DNA from: RYN-230 sp963770535
Lineage (GTDB): Bacteria > Actinomycetota > Actinomycetes > Streptosporangiales > Streptosporangiaceae
DNA length: 64,000 nucleotides
NCBI GenBank assembly: GCA_963770535.1
Contig: CAVYPZ010000003.1
Span: forward strand, 2,666,001-2,730,000
Reading direction: 5' to 3'
Shown: piece after piece, positions 10,058 to 18,796 of the stretch
Layout: each line of letters opens with the position of its first letter
How positions within the stretch are numbered: the stretch's first letter is position 1
The notes under the pieces: model-generated
What the model saw: the letters and a program-made list of their open reading frames with translations, nothing else
Database searches by the model: none
What the model was told of the DNA's origin: nothing
Program-made: the position numbers and the translations under genes

Positions 10058-11322
10058 TCGGCGGCCGCCCGGCCGGCCTGCTCCGCGGACATCCGGGTGA
10101 GGTAGCGGCGCTCGGGAATGCTGGTGGCCCGCCGCGCGGCGTCCCGGTACGCGGCCGCGGCCCGGGCGTGCTGGCCGGCCAGGCCGAGCAGGTGGGCGCG
10201 GGTGGCGAGCAGCCGGTGGTAGCCAGCCAGCTGCCGGTCTGACTCCAGGGCCTCCAGGGCGCTCAGGCCGGCCTGCGGGCCGTGTACCCGCGCGACCGCG
10301 ACCACCCGGCTCAGGCTGCTCACCGGGTTCGGCGCGACCCGGTCCAGCAGGTCGTACAGGGCGAGGATCTGCGGCCAGTCGGTCGCGTCCACGTCCTTCG
10401 CCTCGTCGTGGACCGCGGCGATGGCGGCCTGCAGCTGGTAAGGCCCGACTGCCTGTCCCGCGCTGCCCAGCGCCCCGGTGACCATGGCCACCCCCTCGGC
10501 GATCAGGGCCTGATCCCAGCGGCTGCGATCCTGCTCGGCGAGGGGGACCAGTTCCCCGCCCGGGCTGGTCCGCGCGGGGCGCCGGGCCTCGGTCAGCAGC
10601 ATCAGCGCGACCAGCCCGGCCACCTCGGGATCATCGGGCAGCAGCCGGTGCAGCCACCGGGCCAGCCGGATCGCCTCGGCGGACAGATCCGGCCGGGTCA
10701 GCTGGTCGCCTCCGGACGCGGCGTACCCCTCGTTGAAGATCAGGTAGAGCACGTGCAGCACCGCGCGGAGCCGTTCGCCGCGTTCCGCCTCGCCGGCAGG
10801 CACGGTGAGCGGCACCCCGCTGGCCTTGATGGACTGCTTGGCCCGGCTGATCCGCTGGGCCATGGTGGCCTCGGGGACCAGGAACGCCGCCGCGATCTGC
10901 GCGGTGGTCAGGCCGCCCACCGCGCGCAGCGTCAGGGCGATCTGGCTGGGCGGGGAAAGGGCGGGGTGACAGCACCCGAACAGCAGGGCCAGCGAGTCGT
11001 CCCGGTCCTGGCCCGGATCCGCGTCCGCGGCCGGGCTGAGCAGCTCGGACTGCGGGGTCGCCACCGCGACCTGGTCCTCCCGCCGCCGCCGGGACTGCTC
11101 GCTGCGCGCGGCGTCCATCAGCCGCCGGGCCGCGACGGTGATCAGCCAGCCCCGCGGGTTGTCCGGGGTCCCATCCCGGGGCCACTGCAGCGCGGCGGCC
11201 AGCAGCGCCTCCTGGGTCGCGTCCTCGCACAGGTCGAAGTGCCCGAACCGGCGCAGCAGCGTCCCGAGGACCTGCGGCGCCAGCTCGCGCAGCAGGTCCC
11301 CGGGGTCGCGGTCGCTGGTCAT
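10048..11322 (-). CDS. ECF42-type RNA polymerase sigma factor with C-terminal extension
   Basis: The 424-residue protein has sigma region 2 (DATQEALLAAALQWP, DGTPDNPRGWLITVAARRL), region 4 helix-turn-helix (LTTAQIAAAFLVPEATMAQ), and a long C-terminal TPR-like extension of about 220 residues (NEGYAAS, LMLLTEARRPAR, YQLQAAIAAVHDEA). This arrangement and the adjacent DGPF-family gene define group ECF42, in which no classical anti-sigma factor is known and the extension is needed for activity. The ATG at 11322 has GGAG five bases upstream on the minus strand. The gene starts 23 bases after the DGPF-family stop, so the two form an operon. Target genes are unknown; family members usually control their own DGPF genes. 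Confidence 0.88.
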   Translation of the reverse strand: MTSDRDPGDLLRELAPQVLGTLLRRFGHFDLCEDATQEALLAAALQWPRDGTPDNPRGWLITVAARRLMDAARSEQSRRRREDQVAVATPQSELLSPAADADPGQDRDDSLALLFGCCHPALSPPSQIALTLRAVGGLTTAQIAAAFLVPEATMAQRISRAKQSIKASGVPLTVPAGEAERGERLRAVLHVLYLIFNEGYAASGGDQLTRPDLSAEAIRLARWLHRLLPDDPEVAGLVALMLLTEARRPARTSPGGELVPLAEQDRSRWDQALIAEGVAMVTGALGSAGQAVGPYQLQAAIAAVHDEAKDVDATDWPQILALYDLLDRVAPNPVSSLSRVVAVARVHGPQAGLSALEALESDRQLAGYHRLLATRAHLLGLAGQHARAAAAYRDAARRATSIPERRYLTRMSAEQAGRAAAEDS

Positions 11323-11345
11323 CAGGGCTCCGGCCCGGGTGGGCG

Positions 11346-11708
11346 TCAGGGGTTGGTGGGTGCCTCGTGCAGGATCGGCCAGAGCTCGACCGGCTCCTGG
11401 TCGGCCCAGGGCATGTCCGCCGCGATCTGCTCGGCCCGCTCGGCGCTCTCGACGTCCAGCAGGTAGAAGCTGGCGATGTATTCCTTGGTCTCCAGGTAGG
11501 GCCCGTCGGTGACCGCGGGCGCCCCGTCCTGGCGCCGGACCAGCCGCGCGTTCACCTCGTCGGACAGCCCGTACGCGCCGATCAGCTCGCCGGTGCCGGC
11601 GTACTTGCGGTTGAACGCGTCCTGCTTGGCGATGGCCGCCGGCCACTCCTCCGCGGGGATCGAGTCCCACTTCTCCTGGTTGCCGTAGATCAGCATCAGG
11701 TATTTCAT
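11346..11708 (-). CDS. DGPF/YCII-family protein partnered with ECF42 sigma factor
   Basis: A 120-residue dimeric alpha-beta barrel type protein starting MKYLMLIYGNQEKW, with the family signature VTDGPYLETKEYIASFYLLDV (the usual DGPF appears as DGPY). Family members are consistently encoded beside ECF42 sigma factors; their biochemical role is not settled. ATG 11708 is chosen over ATG 11717 because AAGGA precedes it by eight bases, whereas it touches the earlier ATG. It is the first gene of the minus-strand operon and is divergent from thyX across a 139-base gap that must hold both promoters. Confidence 0.85.
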   Translation of the reverse strand: MKYLMLIYGNQEKWDSIPAEEWPAAIAKQDAFNRKYAGTGELIGAYGLSDEVNARLVRRQDGAPAVTDGPYLETKEYIASFYLLDVESAERAEQIAADMPWADQEPVELWPILHEAPTNP

Positions 11709-11847
11709 CCCGGTCATCCTTCCGGTCTGCGCACCATGCTGGCGCGCTCTCATCGGTCAGTCGGAGCCGCCGCCGCGTCCTCTACATCTTTCCCATCCTG
11801 GTGGGGGGCTGCCCCGGTGTCGGCAGGCACCGCTAGGGTGCGGAGCC

Positions 11848-12654
11848 ATGAGAAGTGTCGAGCCTGAGGTCTTCCTCATCGCGCAGCCCGCCATCGACTA
11901 CGACCAGCTTGCCGCGTACCTGCGTGAGGTAGGCGGTGAGCAGTGGCTGGAGCGGCTCGACCGGGGCGACCTGCCTGCCGGTGACGGGCACGCGAGCGAC
12001 GCGCAGAACCTGGCCGAGTTCGCCGGCAAGATGTGCTACCGGGCCTGGGAGCCGGGGCTGAACCCGAACGTCCGCCGGGTCCGCAACGACCACGAGGCCT
12101 ATCTGCAGAACATCCTCAAGCAGCAGCACGGGTCGGTGCTGGAGCACGCCAGCTTCACGTTCGTGCTGCACAACGTAAGCAGAGTTTTTTCTCATGAACT
12201 TGTCCGGCACCGGCCCGGGACGGCGGTGTCGCAGGAGTCGCTGCGCTTCGTCCGGCTGGACGAGATCCCGTTCTGGTTCCCGGAGTGGGCCCGGGAGGAC
12301 CCGGAGCTGATGAAGCGGGCCACCGCGCTGCTCGGCCAGATGGAGGAGTTCCAGCTCTGGATGGCGGAGCATTTCGGGCTGGACGCCGACGGCGTGCCGT
12401 TCCACGAGAAGAAGGAGAAGACCTCGTTCATGCGGCGCTTCGCCCCGGACGGGGTGGCCACCGGCATCGTCTGGACGGCGAACATCCGCACCCTGCGGCA
12501 CACGATCGAGGCCCGCACCGATCCCGGCGCCGAGGAGGAGATCCGGCTCGTGTTCGGGAAGATCGCGGAGATCATGCGGGCCGAGGCGCCCGCCCTGTTC
12601 GCGGACTACGAGGTCCAGGACGGAGCCTGGGTGCCGAAATGGCGGAAGGTCTGA
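11848..12654 (+). CDS. thyX: Flavin-dependent thymidylate synthase ThyX
   Basis: ThyX methylates dUMP to dTMP using methylene-tetrahydrofolate, NADPH and FAD. The 268-residue product has the family core: HGSVLEHASFTFVLHNVSRVF, then the signature RHRPGTAVSQESLRF, and a C-terminal RTLRHTIEARTDPGAEEEI with substrate-binding Arg residues. Compared with the classical RHR-x7-S motif there is one extra residue between RHR and the Ser before LRF. That is an unusual subtype but the motif residues are otherwise in place. The gene is divergent from the DGPF/ECF42 operon and convergent with the flavohaemoglobin. Single gene; cytoplasmic. Confidence 0.92.
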   Translation: MRSVEPEVFLIAQPAIDYDQLAAYLREVGGEQWLERLDRGDLPAGDGHASDAQNLAEFAGKMCYRAWEPGLNPNVRRVRNDHEAYLQNILKQQHGSVLEHASFTFVLHNVSRVFSHELVRHRPGTAVSQESLRFVRLDEIPFWFPEWAREDPELMKRATALLGQMEEFQLWMAEHFGLDADGVPFHEKKEKTSFMRRFAPDGVATGIVWTANIRTLRHTIEARTDPGAEEEIRLVFGKIAEIMRAEAPALFADYEVQDGAWVPKWRKV

Positions 12655-12662
12655 GCGGCTGA

Positions 12663-12681
12663 GGCCTGGCCAGGTCAGGCC
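12663..12681. terminator. Bidirectional terminator between thyX and the flavohaemoglobin gene
   Basis: GGCCTG (12663-12668) pairs with CAGGCC (12676-12681) over a seven-base loop, in the 20-base gap between two convergent stop codons. No T-run. Confidence 0.4.
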
Positions 12682-13901
12682 GGCCGCCGGGCCCCGGCGT
12701 CCTCGTGCAGGTCGCAGTACAGGTGCTCGCCTGAGGCCCGGCGGGCCAGGACCCGCAGCGTGGCCCGGACCATCCCGGGCGGCCCGCTGACGTACACGTC
12801 GCAGTCCTGCCAGCTGGCCTGCTGCCGCACCACGGCATGCAGCGGGCCGTGCGGGCCGCCGGCCCCCGGGTCATCCGACAGCGCGGTGACCACGTCCAGC
12901 TGCGCGCACCCGGACTCGAGCCGGGACAGGCCGGGCAGGTCATACAGGTCCCGCCGCCGCCGGGCCCCGACGAACAGCCGGATCCGGCGGGCGGCCTGGC
13001 TGCCCGGCTGGGCCGCCAGCCCCTCGATGATCGCCTTGACCGGCGCGAAGCCGGTGCCGCCCGCGATGCACAGGATGTCGCGGTCCGAGCTGGGGTCCGC
13101 GACCATGCCGCCCCGCGCGGGCCCGAGCAGGACCGTGTCGCCCGGGCCCGTGTCATGCACCAGCGCCGTGCTGACCTGCCCGCCGGGAATGGCGCGGACA
13201 TGCAGATCGAGCGTGCCGTCGGGCCGCGGCGCGTTGGCGATGGAATAGTTCCGCCAGACCCGCGGCCAGTGCAGGACCTGGACACTGAGGTATTGGCCGG
13301 GCTGGTAGGGGAATGGCTCGCCGGGCCGGACGGTGAGCACCGCCAGGTCGGCGCAGCGCCGCTCGTGCCGGATCACCTCCGCGACCCACCACGGGGGCTC
13401 ACCCGACGCATCCTGGGCCGCCGCGGCCATCACCGAGCAGATGCGGCTGAGCGCCGTGTGCCACGCGTCCACCGTGTCCTGGGTCCAGGCCCGCCCGCTG
13501 AGCAGCCGCAGCGCGGTGGCCAGTGTCTCGCCGAAGACCTGGTAGTGCCGTTCCTCGACTCCGTACTTCCGGTGATCGCGGCCCAGCCCGGCCAGGTACT
13601 CGTGCAGCGACCCGGGGTTGTCCATGCTCCAGGCGCACCGGGCCAGCGCCGTCCTGAGCGCCCTCCGCTGCCCGTCCATGGCCAGGGGGAACATGGCGCG
13701 CAGCTCAGGGTTAGCCGTGAACAGAAGGCTGTAGAAATACGCCATCTGCCTGTCGGCGGCCGGCCCGGCATCGGTGAGTGTTTGTTTCAGGATTGCGTAA
13801 TCGGGTCCGGTGACCCGGCAGCCGAATTCGGGGCGTTTTTTTCCGGCGCCGGGTGCGGGTTCCGCGGCCCGGGTATAAGGGACGCTGGCCAGGTACCCCA
13901 C
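12675..13901 (-). CDS. Flavohaemoglobin (globin plus FAD/NAD oxidoreductase)
   Basis: A two-part protein of about 408 residues. The globin domain has MAYFYSLLF with the likely B10 Tyr and GRDHRKYGVEERHYQVFGETL with the proximal His. The reductase domain has the FAD motif RNYSIANAP, the NAD motif IAGGTGFAPVKAIIEG, and the terminal VYVSGPPGMV. Flavohaemoglobins oxidise nitric oxide to nitrate or reduce it. The start is uncertain: the globin begins at about YAILKQTL, and the only in-frame starts are GTG 13901, a GTG near 14081 and TTG 14120, none with a clear Shine-Dalgarno. The upstream peptide is low-complexity. It is divergent from the tricorn gene across an AT-rich region with two dyads. Confidence 0.82.
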   Translation of the reverse strand: MGYLASVPYTRAAEPAPGAGKKRPEFGCRVTGPDYAILKQTLTDAGPAADRQMAYFYSLLFTANPELRAMFPLAMDGQRRALRTALARCAWSMDNPGSLHEYLAGLGRDHRKYGVEERHYQVFGETLATALRLLSGRAWTQDTVDAWHTALSRICSVMAAAAQDASGEPPWWVAEVIRHERRCADLAVLTVRPGEPFPYQPGQYLSVQVLHWPRVWRNYSIANAPRPDGTLDLHVRAIPGGQVSTALVHDTGPGDTVLLGPARGGMVADPSSDRDILCIAGGTGFAPVKAIIEGLAAQPGSQAARRIRLFVGARRRRDLYDLPGLSRLESGCAQLDVVTALSDDPGAGGPHGPLHAVVRQQASWQDCDVYVSGPPGMVRATLRVLARRASGEHLYCDLHEDAGARRPA

Positions 13902-14159
13902 GGGCGGCCGGCTGGCCGGCTGGTGCCCGGTGCCCCCGTGCTGAGCAGGAAGGATGGCCGCGCTCTGCGGGGAGCACTGGCCCGGATCCGCGGCGGGACC
14001 ACGCCGGCCCAGCCCGGTTATGCCCCCCGCGGGATTTTCCGCCGGTTCCTCCCAGGGAATGCGCCTGCCCGGTGTAATCGCCACGCCCTGAATTGTGGCA
14101 TCCGCGCATGCTATCGACAAGTCATTCCGGGTAAGCCCGGAAGGCGCCGGGTGAGCCGC

Positions 14160-14195
14160 TTAATATCCGGGCCGAAATATTAAATTACTCAGTAA
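14160..14195. promoter_or_regulatory. Two AT-rich dyads between flavohaemoglobin and tricorn genes
   Basis: TTAATAT (14160-14166) is repeated inverted as ATATTAA (14177-14183) with a ten-base spacer, and immediately after lies TTACT-C-AGTAA (14185-14195). They sit in an AT-rich island in otherwise G/C-rich sequence, between divergent genes. They look like operator sites; the regulator cannot be named. The rest of 13902-14279 holds no clear gene. Confidence 0.45.
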
Positions 14196-14279
14196 ATAAG
14201 TAGAGCCGCTGGCCCGGGTCCGCGCGGATGCCGGCTGGCCGGCCCCGCGCCCCGGGCGCGCCGGTCCTACGATGATGCG

Positions 14280-17200
14280 ATGACGTCAGCCGGATACCTC
14301 CGCTTTCCGCATATTCACGGTGACCTGCTCGCGTTCGTGGCTGAGGATGATGTGTGGCTGGCGCCCCTGGACGGCGGCCGGGGCTGGCGGCTGTCCGCGG
14401 ACCGGGCCGAGGCCGCCAGCCCGCGGTTCTCCCGCGACGGGCAGTGGGTGGCCTGGACCAGCTGGCGCGACGGCCCGGCCGAGGTCTACCTGGCCGGGGT
14501 GGACGGCGAGCGGGCCCGGCGCCTCACCTACTGGAGTGACCAGGCCGCCAAGGTCTGCGGCTGGACACCCGACGGCGAGGTCCTCGCGCTGAGCGCCAGC
14601 GGCCAGGCTTTCGAGCGGCAGGGCTGGGCGTACGCCGTCCCCGTGGACGGCGGCGCGCCGCAGCGGCTGCCGTTCGGGCCGGTCGCGGACGTGACCCTGG
14701 AGGAGACGGCCCGGGCGCTGCTCAACGGCAGCTGGGGACGGGACCCGGCGTTCTGGAAGCGGTACCGGGGCGGCACCGCGGGCCGGCTGTGGACCTCGGC
14801 GGGCGGCGCGCCGTTCGAGCGCATCCTGGCCGGCCTGACCGGGCAGTTCTCCAGCCCCATGCTGGTCGGCGACCGGCTGGCGTTCCTGTCCGACCATGAG
14901 GGCACGGGCAACGTGTACTCCTGCCGGCTGGACGGTTCCGGCCTGCTCCGGCACACCGACCACGACGGCGGGTACGCCCGCCAGGCCGGCACCGACGGCA
15001 CCAGGGTCATCTACCAGTGCCGCGGTGAGCTGTGGCTGCTGGACAACCTCGCGCCGGACAGCGAGCCGCGGCCGCTGAACGTCAGCCTGGGCTCGGCCTC
15101 CACGGCGCTGGCCCCGCGCCTGATCTCGGCCGCGGATCACCTGGGCGACCTGTCCTGCGACCACACCGGCCTGGCCAGCGTGATCGAGGTCCGCGGCACG
15201 GTGCACTGGCTCACCCACCGCGACGGCCCGGCCCGGGCGCTGGCCGTGGACCCGGACGTGCGGGCCCGGATGCCCCGGGTGCTGGGCCGCGACGGCCTGG
15301 TCGTCTGGGTCAGCGACGCCGGGGGCGTGGACGGCCTCGAGATTGGCCCGGCCGAGGGCCCGGACGTGTCCGCCCTCGGGACCGCGGAGGATCCGGCCGC
15401 CCGCGGCCCGCGCCGGCTCGCCGCCGGGGAGCTGGGGCTGGCCGACGAGATGGCCGCCGCCCCCGATGGGTCCACGGTCGCGGTCGCGGCCCGGGACGGC
15501 CGGCTGCTGGTGGTGGACGTGGCCTCCGGCGCGGTGCGGCAGCTGGCCCAGTCCGCGGGCGGGGCCGTGTCCGGGCTGGCCTACTCCCCGGACTCCGCCT
15601 GGCTGGCCTGGGCGCACCCCGGCCGTGACCCGCTCAGCCGGATCCGGCTGGCCCGGCTGGCCGACGACGAGATCGCCGACGTGACCGACGGCCGTTTCGT
15701 CGACTCCGAGCCGGTGTTCACCGCGGACGGGAAGTACCTCGCGTTCCTGTCCGCGCGGATCTTCGACCCGGTGTACGACGCGCACTTCTTCGACCTCTCG
15801 TTCCCCTTCGGGGCCAGGCCGTACCTGGTGCCGCTGGCGGCGGACACGCCGTCCCCCTTCGCGCCGCTGCCCCAGGGCCGGCCGGTCGGGAACGGCCCCG
15901 GCAGGACAAGGACGGGGACAAGACCGGGGAGAACGGCGAGGCCGGCGGCGGGGCCAGGACGGGGGAGGAGGCCGAGGGCGAGATCGTCGCCCAGGACACC
16001 CCCGCCGACGCCCCGCGCGACGGCGACGACGACACGCCGCCGCCCGTGCGGGTCGACCTGGACGGACTGCCCACCCGGGTGGTCAGCCTGCCGGTGCCCG
16101 AGTCGCGCTACGCGTCGCTGCACCCGGTGACCGGCGGCTTCGCCTGGCTCAAGGAGCCCGTCATCGGGGTGCTCGGCGAGGGCGCGGCTGTGCCGGACGC
16201 CAAGCGGCCGCGGTCCGCCCTGGAACGCTTCGACCTGGCCCGCCGCAAGACCACGGAGCTGGTCGGCGCGCTGGACTGGTTCGTGCCCAGCGGCGACGGT
16301 GAGTGGCTGGTCGTCCGGGACGGCAGCGAGCTGCGGGTCGTGCCGTCCCAGCGGAAGGCCGACCCGGACGGGGCGGACAGCGTGCAGGTGGACCTGTCCC
16401 GGGCCCGGTTCATGGCCGACCAGGTGGCACTCTGGCAGCACTCGTTCACCGAGGTCGGCCGGTTCATGCAGCACGACTTCTGGGTCCCCGACATGGCCGG
16501 GGTGGACTGGCCCGAAGTCCTGGGGTCCTACCGGCCCGTACTGGACCGGATCGGCACCCCGTCGGAGTTCGCCGACCTGCTGTGGGAAGTCGTCGGGGAG
16601 CTCGGCACCTCCCACGCCTACATCCGGCCCCGGGCCACCCCGGGCAGCGGCGGCAAGGGCCAGGTGGGCCTGCTCGGCGCGGACCTGTCCCGGGGCCCGG
16701 ACGGGCGCTGGCAGATCGACCGGGTCCTGCCCGGCGAGTCCTCCGACCCGCGGGCGCGCGCCCCGCTGGCCGCCCCGGGGGTCGTGGTCCGGCCGGGCGA
16801 TGTGCTGGTGTCGGTGGACGGCCGGCCGGTGGATCCCGATCTCGGGCCGGGGCCGCTGCTGGTCGGCACCGCGGGGCGCCCCGTGGAGCTCACCGTGGCG
16901 CGGGACGGTGAGCTGCCCCGCCGGTTCGCGGTGACCCCGCTGTCCAGTGACCGGCGGCTGCGTTACCAGGACTGGGTGGCCGGGAAGCGGCAGCGGGTCC
17001 GCGAGCTGACCGGCGGCCGCTGCGGGTACCTGCACATCCCGGACATGATGGGGGAGGGCTGGGCGCACTTCCACCGGGACCTGCGGGTGGAGATGGCCCA
17101 GGAGGCGCTGGTCGTGGACGTCCGGTCCAACCGGGGCGGGCACGTGTCCGAGCTGGTCATCGAGAAGCTGGCCCGGAAGATCATCGGCTGGGACATCCCG

Positions 17201-17650
17201 CGCTGGATGACCCCGTCCACCTACCCCCGGGACGCGCCGCGCGGGCCGATCGTCGCGCTGGCCGACGAGAACGCCGGCTCGGACGGCGACATCGTGACCG
17301 CGGCCATCCGCATCCTTGGCCTCGGCCCGGTGGTGGGCGCCCGCACCTGGGGCGGGGTCATCGGCATCAACGCGCCGTTCGTCCTGGTGGACGGTACCGC
17401 GATGACGGTGCCGCGCTACGCCGTCTGGCTGGAGGGCTTCGGCTGGGAGCTGGAGAACCACGGCGTGGACCCCGACGTCGAGGTGCTCATCTCCCCCCAG
17501 GACTGGGCCGAGGGCCGGGACGTGCAGCTGGAGACCGCGGTGCGGCTGGCCATGGAGGCCCTCGAGACGCGGCCGCCGGCCGCCCCGCCGGACGTCTCTG
17601 ACCGCCCGTCGAAGGCCAGGCCGCCGCTACCACCCCGGCCCCGGCCGTAA
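14280..17650 (+). pseudogene. Tricorn protease homologue, broken by one frameshift
   Basis: The first part (14280 to about 15895) is a WD-like beta-propeller region with repeated blades such as FSRDGQWVAWTSW and YSPDSAWLAWAHP. The second part, in another frame from about 15899 to the stop at 17650, has a PDZ-like region (VVVRPGDVLVSVDGRPV) and the C-terminal serine protease domain, VVDVRSNRGGHVSELV and the nucleophile motif NAGSDGDIV. Tricorn proteases are large cytoplasmic enzymes of about 1,050-1,100 residues that cut peptides released by the proteasome; the two parts add up to that. The frames join if one base is restored near the CCCC run at 15896-15899, between GRPVG and the acidic linker starting RQDKDGDKTGE. 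So it is one gene with a single-base deletion. The rest is undamaged, so a sequencing error is as likely as real inactivation. Confidence 0.8.
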
Positions 17651-17756
17651 CCCCGCCCGGAGAGTGGCGATCCGGGCACGCCCGGAGCATCATGGAGGTG
17701 GGCAGCACGGGGCGCTGGCCTGTCCTCCGCCTGGGTGCTGACGTCGCGAAAGAAGC

Positions 17757-18068
17757 GTGAGCCGGATGCCCGCTGACACGCAGTTCCAGCTGAAGTCCCA
17801 GTACCCGGGCAACCTGGACCGCTGCCGGCGGTGCGGGTGCCCGCGCAGCCTGCACGGCAACGACGGGCGCTGCAGCCTCTCGTTCTCCCTGGGCCGCGGG
17901 ATGCCCGGCCTGCTCATCACGCTCAGCGGCCTGCTCGTCGTGCTCACCGGCGCCGCATGGCTGCTGGCCACCTCGCCCGCGATCAACGCGGCGTCGATGC
18001 TGGCCTTTGCCTGCCTGGCCATCCTGGTCTGCGCCGCGGCCGCCCTGGCCCTGGACCGCCACCACTGA
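17757..18068 (+). CDS. Small membrane protein with N-terminal Cys motif
   Basis: A 103-residue product of unknown function. Residues around 22-45 hold CRRCGCPRSLHG and a further Cys, a possible zinc-binding knuckle, followed by two hydrophobic helices (MPGLLITLSGLLVVLTGAAWLL and SMLAFACLAILVCAAAALAL) and a short DRHH tail. GTG 17757 is taken because GAAAGAAG lies just upstream; ATG 17766 is an alternative. It follows the tricorn gene by about 100 bases in the same direction. Confidence 0.55.
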   Translation: MSRMPADTQFQLKSQYPGNLDRCRRCGCPRSLHGNDGRCSLSFSLGRGMPGLLITLSGLLVVLTGAAWLLATSPAINAASMLAFACLAILVCAAAALALDRHH

Positions 18069-18123
18069 TCAGCGCCAGGCCCGGTATCTCCAGCCTCCGC
18101 AGCCAGGCCCGGCGGCGCCGGAC

Positions 18124-18634
18124 TCAGGGGCGCCCGGGCCCAGGGGGCGGTGCGGCCTGGGCGTAGCCGCGGGAGTAGGCGTAGCGCATGGCCTGGGCCC
18201 GGTCACGGGACCCTGTCTTAGCGAAGATCCGGTTCACGTGGGTCCTGACCGTCCGCCTCGCTGACGGACAGGGCCCGGGCGATCTCCCGGTTGGACGCTC
18301 CCGCCGCGATGAGCCGGAGGACCTCGGCCTCGCGCGGGGTGAGGTCACCGGCGCCTGGCGGCCCGTCCGGCGGGCCGCCGCCCGGGCGCTGATCCGGCGG
18401 GCCGGGGGACGCCTGCGCCCGGGCCGCGTCCTTGGCCAGGTAGCCGAGCGCGCCGGCCTGGGCGGCGCAGCCCAGCCCGCTGTCCCGGTGCCCGTGCACC
18501 AGTAGCCAGCCACCGGCCGCGCCCGCGCCCCGCGCGCCGCGTGGCGCGCCCGCGTGGCGCGCCCCGCGCCCCGCGTGGCGCGCCCCGCGCAAGCGTTCGT
18601 GGGTCGCCCGGCCAGCCCCGCCGGCATGCGCCAT
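18124..18634 (-). pseudogene. Decayed LuxR-type response regulator
   Basis: The minus strand carries the end of a receiver domain (AGALGYLAKDAAR) and a LuxR helix-turn-helix in two frames: LTPREAEVLRLIAAGASN and REIARALSVSE in one, then RTVRTHVNRIFAKTGSRD and RAQAMRYAYSRGYAQ in the next. Removing one base in the GAGGCGG at about 18258-18264 fuses them as SVSERTVRTHV, the normal recognition helix. Upstream, the receiver domain is missing its phosphorylation half; a G/C-only repeat and Arg/Ala-rich sequence stand in its place. There is no histidine kinase gene beside it. Truncation plus frameshift suggests a true remnant. Confidence 0.6.
18511..18597. repeat. GCGTGGCGCGCC-type tandem repeat in the luxR remnant
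   Basis: Units close to CGCGTGGCGCGCCC recur four times with GCGCCC spacers, giving an almost AT-free stretch where the receiver domain of the decayed regulator should be. Possible expansion by slippage. Confidence 0.6.
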
Positions 18635-18796
18635 CGACAGTGCGCGACGGCAGGTTAATGATCATGGGGTTACTGGGCCGCGAGCCCCAGTGATCCCATG
18701 ATCACGCGGGCGGCAAGCCCGGTTCGTAACACTGGCCGCTCAGGCCGCAGAAGCCTAGGCATGTGCGTCCATGTTCGGGGTGAGATGGGGCGGGGT

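Noticed and set aside
15880..16050. Programmed ribosomal frameshift in tricorn
   Set aside because: No slippery heptamer followed by a convincing stem was found, and several other genes in the window show the same kind of single-base shift; a deletion or error is simpler.
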